DNA of 47,354 bases from BMS3Bbin11 sp034659075 (lineage in GTDB: Bacteria > Pseudomonadota > Gammaproteobacteria > BMS3Bbin11). Below are positions 26,497 through 34,703 of the stretch, piece by piece. The stretch lies in the NCBI GenBank assembly GCA_034659075.1, contig JAYEGM010000054.1:1-47354 (forward strand), written 5' to 3'. The notes under the pieces were generated by a model, which was not told where the DNA came from, made no database searches, and worked only from the letters and a program-made list of their open reading frames with translations. The position numbers and the translations under genes are program-made. Each line of letters begins with the position of its first letter. Within the stretch, counting starts at the first letter, position 1.

Positions 26497-26577
26497 CGGG
26501 CCATCGTCGCTGAGCTCCAATATTCAAAATCGCTGCAGGCGATTTTGTGAACCTGTTTATTCGGTCCCATACCCCAT
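26497..26577. other. gap between the tRNA-Pro relic and the long hairpin
   Basis: No gene is seen in this stretch. It contains one compact inverted repeat, AAAATCGC/GCGATTTT with a 5-nt loop (26526-26546), that could act as a weak terminator in either direction. Confidence 0.4.
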
Positions 26578-26717
<140 letters not shown>

Positions 26718-26833
26718 ATTTTTTGATTTCTCATGATGGACTGTTTATAGAAAGGACTTCGATAAACAGAAAAGGATTTTAAGCTCTTCGATTACAAATA
26801 TTAAAATACTTTTCGGAAAATGTTGTTGGCTGG

Positions 26834-27223
26834 CTAATCTCTTAGCATTACAGTCAATTCTTCAAGTTCGCTAATCAGCCCCCCAATTAGCTCTTTAGAA
26901 ACCCTGGGACTTTCAGCTGATTTCGCTGCTGTTGCTGCTGTTGCTTCAAACTCACCATCTGATTCCAGTTTCTGGCGTGCGCCACTAATAGTGAAGCCCT
27001 CCAGGTACAGCAATGAGCGGATGGTTCGAATCAGCTCAACTTCATGCCGCTGGTAATAACGCCGGTTGCCGCGTCTCTTTACTGGATTGAGTTGCGAAAA
27101 CTCCTGTTCCCAGTATCTCAATACATGAGGTTTGACCTGGCAGAGTTCGCTTACTTCACCAATCGTAAAATATCGCTTGGCGGGTATAGCGGGCAAAACT
27201 GAATTGTCAGCTGGATCGAGCAT
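26834..27223 (-). CDS. MerR family transcriptional regulator
   Basis: Small DNA-binding protein with an N-terminal MerR winged helix: YFTIGEVSELCQVKPHVLRYWE, then RRGNRRYYQRHEVELIRTIR. The 129 residues leave only a short C-terminal coiled-coil, without cysteines placed for metal binding. This gene typically follows ihfA in gammaproteobacteria, and its target and signal are unknown. It starts nine bases after the ihfA stop. Confidence 0.9.
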   Translation of the reverse strand: MLDPADNSVLPAIPAKRYFTIGEVSELCQVKPHVLRYWEQEFSQLNPVKRRGNRRYYQRHEVELIRTIRSLLYLEGFTISGARQKLESDGEFEATAATAAKSAESPRVSKELIGGLISELEELTVMLRD

Positions 27224-27232
27224 AATCCTCTA

Positions 27233-27550
27233 CTAATTTTCCTGTTTCTTGTTTTGCAGGCTGGCGGTGTACTGCGCAACCCGTTCCTTTAGTTTCAGAC
27301 TTGGCCTGAAGGTTACCACACGACGAGCCGAAATTGGGATTTCTTCTCCTGTTTTTGGATTTCTTCCCGGCCTGGGTGTCTTCTTGCGCAGATCAAAATT
27401 ACCGAAACCGGATAATTTGACGGACTCACCGGACTCCAGAGACTGGCGCATCTTCTCAAAGAATAGTTCCACGAATTCTTTGGACTCACGCTTATTAAGC
27501 CCCAGTTCTTCATATAATCTGTCAGCCAGATCTGCCTTGGTAACTGTCAT
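27233..27550 (-). CDS. ihfA: integration host factor subunit alpha
   Basis: DNA-bending nucleoid protein acting as a heterodimer with IhfB. The 105-residue product has the HU/IHF fold: LADRLYEELGLNKRESKEFV, the GFGNFDLRKK strand and the arm RPGRNPKTGEEIPISARRVV. It follows pheT by ten bases, the conserved pheST-ihfA operon order. Confidence 0.96.
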   Translation of the reverse strand: MTVTKADLADRLYEELGLNKRESKEFVELFFEKMRQSLESGESVKLSGFGNFDLRKKTPRPGRNPKTGEEIPISARRVVTFRPSLKLKERVAQYTASLQNKKQEN

Positions 27551-27560
27551 TCTTATCCTG

Positions 27561-29939
27561 TTATCTCAGTTGCGCGTCCAGATCCGCCTGAACCCCTCGA
27601 ATTACACCTTTCATCAGGTTTTCTGTCTCACTATCTGTAAGAGTGCGCGAAGATTGCTGTAAGGTCAAGGTAAAAGCGAGACTTTTTTTACCAAAATCAA
27701 TATGTTCGCCCTGATACTGGTCAAACAACTCCAACTTTACTAATAGGTCACCAGCATGGCACTTTATCGACTGGATCACATCAGATGAGGAAATTTTAAC
27801 GTCAATTACCAGCGCAATGTCGCGTTGTACGGCTGGAAAGCGGGAAAATTCATGAAAGACCGGAATTCGTGAATACAGCAGACTATCGAGCCGGAATTCG
27901 TAAAGATATACCGCCTGATCAAGCCCAAGAGAGGATTCTATCGCCGGATGCAAACGCCCCAGCAAGCCAACCACTTTCTTGCCTTCCTTAATCTGGGCAG
28001 ACTGGCCCGGCTGCAGCACTGGATGTGTCACTGGCGAAAAAACAAAGTCAGCTTGACGGCCCGTCAGCGCGATCAGCGCTTCCACATCGCCCTTCAGATC
28101 AAAAAAGTCCACATCACGTGATTTATCTGCCCAGCTGCGGCTATTCGCACTGCCTGTCAGCAGTCCTGCAATGTAGCGGTGCTGCAGCAAGGCCTTGCCT
28201 TTAGGAATAAATGTTCGACCCGTTTCGAATAATTTCAGATCACTGATCTGGCGATTGACATTATATTGCATGGTTTTGATTAACCCCGGCCACAAGCTGC
28301 CACGCATGACTGACATATCTGATGCAATAGGGTTTTCCAGTACGACGGCACGAGAAGCAGGCGCAAATAGCGCATGCATGGCATGATCAATAAAGCTGTA
28401 GGTAATGACCTCCTGGTAATCACGGTCGATCAGGCACGACTGCAAGCGCCTGAGTGGCAATGTTTTTTCTTCTTCCGCTGATATCTGTAAATGCGCGACT
28501 GGCGCCGTTTCAGGAATATTTTCAAAACCTGTCACGCGTGCCACCTCTTCTATCAAATCGGCCTCGATGTTTATATCGAAACGATAAGACGGTGCGATCA
28601 CTTTCACTGTGTCGGCCTTTCCTTTAATCTGCATAGCAAGGCGCCGCAGGCTAGAAACCATTTTTTTTGTAGAAATTTTTGTGCCTAAAACTGCATTTAA
28701 GCGCTTATTTCGTAGCGTAATTGGCTCTTTTCGAGGCATTTTACTCGAAATTGACTTCTCGATTACAGGTCCGCATTCACCTCCTGCAATCTCTGTCAGT
28801 AAAACAGAGGCCCGTTCCAGCGCTTCCCGCTGCAGCTCAAAATCCACTCCGCGTTCAAAACGATGAGAAGAATCCGTATGAATTCCTCTGTCCCGGGTCG
28901 TAACAGCTATAACCTCCGGTGTGAAGAAGGCGCTTTCGAGAAATATGTCCTGTGTTTGATCAGAAACAGCCGATGCCGCCCCGCCCATAACACCCGCCAG
29001 GGCCAGCGGGCCACTTTTATCCGCGATCAGTAAATCAGTCTTTTCCGGCTTGATGGTCGAGCCATCAAGCAAACCCAGTTTTTCACGCCCATTGGCATAA
29101 CGCACTTCGATCTGACCATTCAGTTTCGCCAGATCAAAGGCATGCATAGGCTGGCCCAGCTCTAACATGACGTAATTAGTGACATCGACACAGGGACCCA
29201 GGCTGCGGATACCGGCACGCCGCAGCCGCTCTTTAATCCACATTGGTGTTGCAGCAGAGACATCCAGACCACGAATGATGCGGCCGACATAATGTGGACA
29301 GGCATCGCTGGCCGTCAGCTTTATCGGTAGTTTGCCGCGGGCCAGCACCGCCATCTCAACAGCTTTGACCGCCTTTTTTAACCGGCTATTGGTTAATGCG
29401 GCCACTTCACGTGCAACCCCACGCATACTCAGGCAATCGCCACGATTTGGCGTCAGCTCAAGATCGAGAATTTTGTCATCCAGCTGAAAAAAACTGCTCG
29501 CCGATGTCCCCACAGCAGGTTTGCCGGTCAGCTCCAGAATTCCCGCTGAAGATTCTTCCAGCCCCAGCTCAGTGGCCGAACACAGCATGCCGGATGAGGT
29601 CACACCCCGCACAGCGGCCTGGCTTATTGTCATACCAGCAGGCAATTTGGCACCGACCAGTGCCGCAATGGTATAAAGCCCCTGCCGCGCATTGGCTGCG
29701 CCACAGACAATCGTAAGATTTCTGGCCCGCCCCACATTCACTTTACAAACCCGCAGACGGTCTGCATCCGGATGGGCGGCGACCTCTTCAATTCGTCCTA
29801 CCACCAGCTTATCGGACAGGTCTCCAGCAGGCTCTATGCTCCCCACTTCCAGACCGGCCATCGTCAGCCGGTCAGCCAGCTCATCGGTAGTTAACTTTGG
29901 CGAAACCCATTCGCGCAACCAGATTTCACTGACCAGCAT
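27561..29939 (-). CDS. pheT: phenylalanyl-tRNA synthetase beta subunit
   Basis: Beta chain of the heterotetrameric PheRS that charges tRNA-Phe; it holds the editing site and tRNA-binding parts. The 792-residue protein has the EMAP-like tRNA-binding domain (about 40-150), B3/B4 editing and B5 domains in the middle, the catalytic-core-like domain, and a C-terminal anticodon-binding FDX-ACB domain (FSRFPAVQRDIALVID onward). It follows pheS by 33 nt. Confidence 0.97.
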   Translation of the reverse strand: MLVSEIWLREWVSPKLTTDELADRLTMAGLEVGSIEPAGDLSDKLVVGRIEEVAAHPDADRLRVCKVNVGRARNLTIVCGAANARQGLYTIAALVGAKLPAGMTISQAAVRGVTSSGMLCSATELGLEESSAGILELTGKPAVGTSASSFFQLDDKILDLELTPNRGDCLSMRGVAREVAALTNSRLKKAVKAVEMAVLARGKLPIKLTASDACPHYVGRIIRGLDVSAATPMWIKERLRRAGIRSLGPCVDVTNYVMLELGQPMHAFDLAKLNGQIEVRYANGREKLGLLDGSTIKPEKTDLLIADKSGPLALAGVMGGAASAVSDQTQDIFLESAFFTPEVIAVTTRDRGIHTDSSHRFERGVDFELQREALERASVLLTEIAGGECGPVIEKSISSKMPRKEPITLRNKRLNAVLGTKISTKKMVSSLRRLAMQIKGKADTVKVIAPSYRFDINIEADLIEEVARVTGFENIPETAPVAHLQISAEEEKTLPLRRLQSCLIDRDYQEVITYSFIDHAMHALFAPASRAVVLENPIASDMSVMRGSLWPGLIKTMQYNVNRQISDLKLFETGRTFIPKGKALLQHRYIAGLLTGSANSRSWADKSRDVDFFDLKGDVEALIALTGRQADFVFSPVTHPVLQPGQSAQIKEGKKVVGLLGRLHPAIESSLGLDQAVYLYEFRLDSLLYSRIPVFHEFSRFPAVQRDIALVIDVKISSSDVIQSIKCHAGDLLVKLELFDQYQGEHIDFGKKSLAFTLTLQQSSRTLTDSETENLMKGVIRGVQADLDAQLR

Positions 29940-29972
29940 GTTTTCTGCCCCTCATGATTATTAGACGCTGAC

Positions 29973-31016
29973 TCATCTGAACTGCCCCAGAAAGCTCAAA
30001 TCATTCTCAAAAAACAAACGCAAGTCATTCACTCCATAACGCAACATGGCCAGTCGCTCAACGCCGATACCGAAGGCAAAACCGGAATACTTTTCACTGT
30101 CTATGCCGACGTGACCGAATACTTCCGGGTGCACCATGCCGCAACCCAGCACTTCCAGCCAGCCGGTATGTGAACAGACCCGACAGCCTTCCCCGCCGCA
30201 CATGACACAACTGATATCCACTTCGGCAGAGGGTTCAGTGAAAGGGAAAAAAGAGGGCCGAAACTTCACCTCAAGATCTTTTTCAAAAAAGACTTTAAGA
30301 AATTCGGATAAAACGCCCTTCAATTCAGCAAAACTGGCATTTTCATCGACAAACAGGCCCTCGATCTGATGAAACATCGGAGTGTGGGTAACATCCGAGT
30401 CACAACGGTACACACGGCCCGGGGCGATGATACGGAATGGCGGCTCGTTGTTCTCCATAAAGCGCACCTGTACCGGTGAGGTATGAGTCCGCAGCACCTG
30501 CTTGTCTTTCTTCAGATAGAAAGTATCGTGCATGGCACGCGCAGGATGACTGGGCGGGATGTTTAAGGCTTCGAAATTATGAAAATCGTCTTCTATCTCC
30601 GGCCCTTCTGCAACCGCAAAGCCCATTGAGACAAAGATATCTTCCAGCCGCTGCAATGTACGCGTGACAGGATGCTGGCCGCCACGGGATGAGTGCCTGC
30701 CGGGCAAGCTGACATCGATACTCTCTTCTGCCAGCTTCTCATTCAAACGTGCCTGTTCCAGCACAGTCTTGCAGGCGGTAATCTTTTCCTGAACCTGATT
30801 TTTTGCCAGATTCACCCATTTGCCAAAACCCGGTCTTAGCTCAGCAGGCAAACTGCCGATACGCTTGAGTTGCAGGGTCAATTCACCCTTCTTGCCCAGA
30901 TAGCGCACCCGTACATCATCCAGTGCAGACAGTTCACTTGCCACGCTGGCTTCGGTCTCAGCCTGCTGCACAAGATCATCAAGTTCCTGGCGAATTTTAT
31001 TTTCTGAATCAGTCAT
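29973..31016 (-). CDS. pheS: phenylalanyl-tRNA synthetase alpha subunit
   Basis: Catalytic alpha chain of PheRS. The 347-residue protein has an N-terminal coiled-coil, GRHSSRGGQHPVTRT at the entry to the class II core, motif 2 around the VYRCDSDVTHTPMFHQ segment, and motif 3 GFAFGIGVERLAMLRYG. The gene is preceded by a strong terminator-like hairpin after rplT, so its expression may be attenuated. Confidence 0.97.
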   Translation of the reverse strand: MTDSENKIRQELDDLVQQAETEASVASELSALDDVRVRYLGKKGELTLQLKRIGSLPAELRPGFGKWVNLAKNQVQEKITACKTVLEQARLNEKLAEESIDVSLPGRHSSRGGQHPVTRTLQRLEDIFVSMGFAVAEGPEIEDDFHNFEALNIPPSHPARAMHDTFYLKKDKQVLRTHTSPVQVRFMENNEPPFRIIAPGRVYRCDSDVTHTPMFHQIEGLFVDENASFAELKGVLSEFLKVFFEKDLEVKFRPSFFPFTEPSAEVDISCVMCGGEGCRVCSHTGWLEVLGCGMVHPEVFGHVGIDSEKYSGFAFGIGVERLAMLRYGVNDLRLFFENDLSFLGQFR

Positions 31017-31035
31017 TTACACAGCTATGATCTAC

Positions 31036-31070
31036 AAATAAAAAGAGGGAAAGGCGACGACCTTTCCCTC
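31036..31070 (-). terminator. intrinsic terminator or attenuator between rplT and pheS
   Basis: On the minus strand GAGGGAAAGG and CCTTTCCCTC form a perfect 10-bp stem with a 6-nt loop (31045-31070), followed at once by TTTTTATTT. It is the clearest intrinsic terminator in the window. pheS begins 20 nt after the T-tract, so it either ends the infC-rpmI-rplT message or attenuates pheST. Confidence 0.85.
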
Positions 31071-31080
31071 AGGATTTCAT

Positions 31081-31100
31081 TGCGAATCAACCGATTCGCA
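31081..31100 (-). promoter_or_regulatory. second hairpin upstream of the pheS terminator
   Basis: TGCGAATC and GATTCGCA form a perfect 8-bp stem with a 4-nt loop, ten bases before the terminator stem. The tandem arrangement resembles a pause/anti-terminator plus terminator pair. I see no Phe-rich leader peptide. Confidence 0.5.
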
Positions 31101-31111
31101 GATTAAAACAC

Positions 31112-31471
31112 TCAGGAAGCGAGAGCCGTCCTGGCCTTTTCAGCCAGTGCAGAGAAACCATCACTGTCATGTACGGCGATATCTGCAAGTACCTTGCGAT
31201 CAAGCTCGATTTCAGCACGCGACAGGCCGTTCATGAAACGGCTGTAGCTGAGTCCATTTAAACGGGCCGCTGCATTGATACGTGCGATCCACAGAGCGCG
31301 GAACTGACGTTTCTTCTGACGACGGTCGCGATAGGCATATTGCCCTGCTTTGGCAACCGCCTGATTGGCAACACGAAATACATTCTTACGAGCGCCGCGA
31401 TAACCCTTGGCGCGATTGAGTACCTTTTTGTGACGTGCGTGTGTCGTAACACCGCGTTTTACGCGTGGCAT
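31112..31471 (-). CDS. rplT: 50S ribosomal protein L20
   Basis: Early-assembly 23S rRNA-binding protein. The 119-residue product is highly basic with the family start MPRVKRGVTTHARHKKVL and the RLNGLSYSRFMNGL segment. L20 represses its own operon in E. coli. It follows rpmI by 16 nt. Confidence 0.97.
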   Translation of the reverse strand: MPRVKRGVTTHARHKKVLNRAKGYRGARKNVFRVANQAVAKAGQYAYRDRRQKKRQFRALWIARINAAARLNGLSYSRFMNGLSRAEIELDRKVLADIAVHDSDGFSALAEKARTALAS

Positions 31472-31487
31472 ATTCTAATCCTCCCGC

Positions 31488-31685
31488 TTAACTGAATGGC
31501 AGCATCTGTTTGACAGATGCAACATCGGCTTTGTTAATTGTCGCCGCTGCACGCAGATGGCGCTTGCGCTTGGTCGACTTCTTGGTGAGGATATGGCGAC
31601 GATGGCCCTGTGATCGTTTAAAACCACCACCCGCCGTCTTTTTGAAGCGCTTGGCAGCACCCCGGTTGGTCTTCATTTTAGGCAT
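31488..31685 (-). CDS. rpmI: 50S ribosomal protein L35
   Basis: Small basic ribosomal protein, 65 residues, beginning MPKMKTNRGAAKRFKKT and containing GHRRHILTKKSTKRKRHLR. A CCGGAG ribosome site precedes the ATG. The 107 nt between infC and rpmI hold three short hairpins that may be the L20 operator. Confidence 0.96.
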   Translation of the reverse strand: MPKMKTNRGAAKRFKKTAGGGFKRSQGHRRHILTKKSTKRKRHLRAAATINKADVASVKQMLPFS

Positions 31686-31708
31686 TTCTTACTCCGGTTT
31701 TTAATAAA

Positions 31709-31755
31709 GTACAGCTAACTGTACGTTTTGCAGCTAATGCTGCGGTTATACCCGC
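31709..31755 (-). promoter_or_regulatory. candidate L20 autoregulatory leader before rpmI
   Basis: Three small inverted repeats lie in a row: GTACAG/CTGTAC (31709-31724), GCAG/CTGC (31730-31743) and GCGG/CCGC (31742-31755), the last two overlapping by two bases. In E. coli, L20 binds a structured RNA in this position to repress rpmI-rplT. Position supports the call; L20 binding determinants were not verified. Confidence 0.35.
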
Positions 31756-31792
31756 TTACCGTGAACCGTCGACGGCTTTACTGGGCTTTCCT

Positions 31793-32314
31793 TTACTGCG
31801 TTTTTTTGGGCGCCATAACCATTACCATCTGGCGCCCTTCCATTTTCGGATACTGCTCAACAACAGCCAGCTCCGAAAGATCCGCTTCAGCACGCTTGAG
31901 TAATTCCATACCCAGATGCTGATGCGCCATTTCTCTACCACGAAAACGTAAGGTCAATTTTACCTTGTCACCATTTTCGAGAAATTTTACCAGTTTACCC
32001 AGCTTGATATTGTAATCGCCAACATCGGTGCCCGGGCGAAACTTGATCTCTTTAACCGTAAAAACTTTCTGCTTCTTCTTCGCGGCATGCTTACGCTTGC
32101 TATCCTGATACTTGAACTTGCCATAGTCCATCAAACGACAGACAGGCGGATCAGCATTCGGGGATATTTCAACCAGATCGAGACCGGCATCCTGTGCCAT
32201 AGTTAATGCTTCATCTGTAGCAACGAGTCCTATCTGACCTCCGTCTTCACCGACCAGGCGCACTTTTGGCACCCGTATTTGCGAATTCATGCGATACTGC
32301 TTTTCACCTGCGAT
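31793..32314 (-). CDS. infC: translation initiation factor IF-3 (probable AUC start)
   Basis: Binds the 30S subunit and enforces start-codon fidelity. The first ATG (32290) would give 165 residues and a truncated N-terminus, with no ribosome site. Eight codons upstream an ATC at 32314 lies eight bases after GGAGGG and gives 173 residues beginning MAGEKQYRMNSQIRVPKVRL, close to the normal length. IF-3 genes characteristically use rare starts (AUU in E. coli) for autoregulation. Core signatures include GLDLVEISPNADPPVCRLMD and the C-domain KEIKFRPGTDVGDY. Confidence 0.93.
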   Translation of the reverse strand: MAGEKQYRMNSQIRVPKVRLVGEDGGQIGLVATDEALTMAQDAGLDLVEISPNADPPVCRLMDYGKFKYQDSKRKHAAKKKQKVFTVKEIKFRPGTDVGDYNIKLGKLVKFLENGDKVKLTLRFRGREMAHQHLGMELLKRAEADLSELAVVEQYPKMEGRQMVMVMAPKKTQ

Positions 32315-32318
32315 TGGT

Positions 32319-34250
32319 TTAACCCTCCGAAACAGTTTTACTTCTGGTGGAAACCTCTTTGTTCATCAGTTCGGCAAATGCTTCTACCGTCATCGAACCC
32401 AGGTCTTCACCCTTTTGTGTACGAACAGAAACAGCGCCACCTTCCATCTCACGGTTACCCACCACGAGAAGGTATGGAATGCGCTGTATTGTGTGCTCGC
32501 GAATTTTAAAGCCGATCTTCTCATTTCTCAAGTCCAAATCGACTCTGAAACCCTGTTTTTTCAAGGTTTTCTCAACATTTGAGGCAAATTCGGCCTGATC
32601 GTCGGTAATATTCATCACCACAGCCTGAACCGGCGCCAGCCACAGCGGCAGCAGCCCGGCAGATTCTTCGATCAAAATACCGATAAACCGCTCCAGCGAA
32701 CCCAGTATTGCGCGATGCAGCATCACCGGTACGTGCTTGTTGCCGTCATGGTCGATGTAGCTTGCATCAAGCCTGCCGGGCATGGAGAAATCGACCTGAA
32801 TAGTGCCACACTGCCAGACTCGGCCAATGCTGTCTTTCAGCGAAAATTCGATTTTAGGGCCATAAAAAGCCCCCTCACCCGGCTGCAGTTCCCAGTCCAG
32901 CTGCTTGGCATCCAGAGCATGCTCCAGAGCAAGCTCGGCTTTATCCCAGTCTGCGTCCTTACCTACCCTTTTTTCAGGCCGCGTAGAAAGCTTGATCAGG
33001 ATATCTTCGAAACCAAAGTCCTTATACACTTCGAACAGCAGGTCGATGAAATCCGAGACTTCATCCTGTACCTGGTCCTCGGTACAGAAGATATGCGCAT
33101 CATCCTGCACGAAATTTCGCAGACGCATGATGCCATGCAGCGTACCCGATGGCTCATTACGATGACAGGATCCAAATTCAGCGAGTCGCAACGGCAGATC
33201 ACGATAGCTTTTCAGGCCCTGGTTGAATATCTGGATATGTGCCGGGCAGTTCATCGGCTTGATGGCGTAATCACGGTTTTCCGATGATGTAGTAAACATG
33301 TCATCATGGAACTTGTCCCAGTGACCCGACTTCTCCCACAAGGAACGATCAATAATCTGCGGCGTGTGTACTTCCTGGTATCCGTGCTGACGTAATTGCG
33401 CACGTATATAGTTTTCGACTACCTGGTAAATACGCCAGCCCTTGTCGTGCCAGTACACCATACCGGGCGCCTGCTCCTGCAGATGAAACAGGTCCATCTT
33501 CTTCGCTATTTTACGGTGATCACGCTTTTCTGCTTCTTCCAGGCGATGCAGATAGGCATTCAGGGCTTTCTTATCTGTCCATGCCGTGCCATAAATACGT
33601 TGCAGCATTTCATTGCCTGAGTCACCACGCCAGTAGGCACCGGCCAGTTTCATTAGTTTAAATGCCTTGCCCAATTTACCGGTACTCGGCAGATGCGGAC
33701 CGCGACAGACATCAAACCAGTCACCCTGACGATAGATGGAGACCTCTTCACCTTCAGGTATAATGTCTTCGATGATCTCAACCTTATAATCCTCACCCAT
33801 CCCGGCAAACACCTTGATGGCTTCTGCCCGGTCCATCACTTCACGCTGTATAGGCAGATCACGTTTAACGATCTCATGCATCTTCTGCTCGATCTTATTC
33901 AAATCAGCAGGAGTAAAGGCTTCGTCGCGGGCAAAATCATAATAAAAACCATCTTCAATGGCTGGACCGATAGTCACCTGCGTACCGGGGAACAATTCCT
34001 GAACAGCCTGCGCCATCACATGTGCGGCATCGTGACGAAACAAATCGAGCGCATCGTCATCACGTGAAGTAACAATCGCCAGCGAGGCATCGTCACTCAT
34101 GACATAACTGGCATCGACCAGATCACCATTCACACGACCGGCCAGCGTTGCCTTGGCAAGCCCTGGTCCAATATCCTCGGCAACCTGCAGCACAGAAACA
34201 GGGGCATCAAAGGATCGAGTCGATCCATCAGGAAGGGTAATAACAGGCAT
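32319..34250 (-). CDS. thrS: threonyl-tRNA synthetase
   Basis: Charges tRNA-Thr in the cytoplasm. The 643-residue protein carries an N-terminal TGS domain (about 1-62), the editing domain with its HxxxH pair (RHDAAHVMAQAV), and a class II core with MNCPAHIQIFNQGLKSYRDLP supplying the zinc cysteine. A C-terminal anticodon-binding domain begins near APVQAVVMNI. A GAGG site precedes the ATG. Its final bases contain the infC ribosome site, linking the two genes. tRNA-Val lies 79 nt upstream. Confidence 0.97.
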   Translation of the reverse strand: MPVITLPDGSTRSFDAPVSVLQVAEDIGPGLAKATLAGRVNGDLVDASYVMSDDASLAIVTSRDDDALDLFRHDAAHVMAQAVQELFPGTQVTIGPAIEDGFYYDFARDEAFTPADLNKIEQKMHEIVKRDLPIQREVMDRAEAIKVFAGMGEDYKVEIIEDIIPEGEEVSIYRQGDWFDVCRGPHLPSTGKLGKAFKLMKLAGAYWRGDSGNEMLQRIYGTAWTDKKALNAYLHRLEEAEKRDHRKIAKKMDLFHLQEQAPGMVYWHDKGWRIYQVVENYIRAQLRQHGYQEVHTPQIIDRSLWEKSGHWDKFHDDMFTTSSENRDYAIKPMNCPAHIQIFNQGLKSYRDLPLRLAEFGSCHRNEPSGTLHGIMRLRNFVQDDAHIFCTEDQVQDEVSDFIDLLFEVYKDFGFEDILIKLSTRPEKRVGKDADWDKAELALEHALDAKQLDWELQPGEGAFYGPKIEFSLKDSIGRVWQCGTIQVDFSMPGRLDASYIDHDGNKHVPVMLHRAILGSLERFIGILIEESAGLLPLWLAPVQAVVMNITDDQAEFASNVEKTLKKQGFRVDLDLRNEKIGFKIREHTIQRIPYLLVVGNREMEGGAVSVRTQKGEDLGSMTVEAFAELMNKEVSTRSKTVSEG

Positions 34251-34329
34251 GATTGTAACCTCGTCTCAGTGGCGGCCCTTACTAGAGGCCGCGTGAATGG
34301 GATGAACTCCCGTAATTGCGATAAAAAAA

Positions 34330-34404
34330 TGGTAGGCGCGGGCAGGGTCGAACTGCCGACCACTACCATGTCAAGGTAGTGCTCTACCACTGAGCTACGC
34401 GCCT
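34330..34404 (-). tRNA. tRNA-Val(GAC)
   Basis: 75 nt with encoded CCA. The acceptor AGGCGCG pairs with CGCGCCT. The anticodon stem CTACC/GGTAG holds loop TTGACAT, giving anticodon GAC. The T-arm AGTTCGACCCT is present. It lies just downstream of a strong promoter and upstream of thrS on the same strand. Confidence 0.96.
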
Positions 34405-34703
34405 GTAAGGCGGCGAATTATGGTACAAATTGAACTGCTATGCAAGCCCTGAAAGTATTGATATTGCTGTATTTCAGGTGTGATAATATTTTCACTTAAT
34501 CTACCTGCAAGTATGAAAATCAACTGGAATAATTAAGCCAAAAATAATGGAGATATCTCAAAATAGTGACAAAGAAATATGGACTATTGGATTATGCGTA
34601 TACTAGATCTAGCATAAGTATTCCTGATAAAAATACTTGTGGGTGATGCCTATTAAGATAATATAAAATTCACCTCGGCCAGGGAATTACCAATAGTTGA
34701 TCA
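34405..34703. other. non-coding gap between tolC homologue and tRNA-Val
   Basis: AT-rich, with no gene seen. It holds the tRNA-Val promoter, a 10-bp palindrome CTAGATCTAG (34603-34612) and a nearby inverted repeat AAGTATT/AATACTT (34616-34638). None is followed by a convincing U-tract, so the tolC terminator is not identified. Confidence 0.6.
34417..34445 (-). promoter_or_regulatory. promoter for tRNA-Val (and possibly thrS)
   Basis: TTGCAT (34445-34440) and CATAAT (34422-34417) are 17 bp apart. The predicted start near 34410 is only about six bases before the tRNA, typical of tRNA promoters. Confidence 0.65.
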
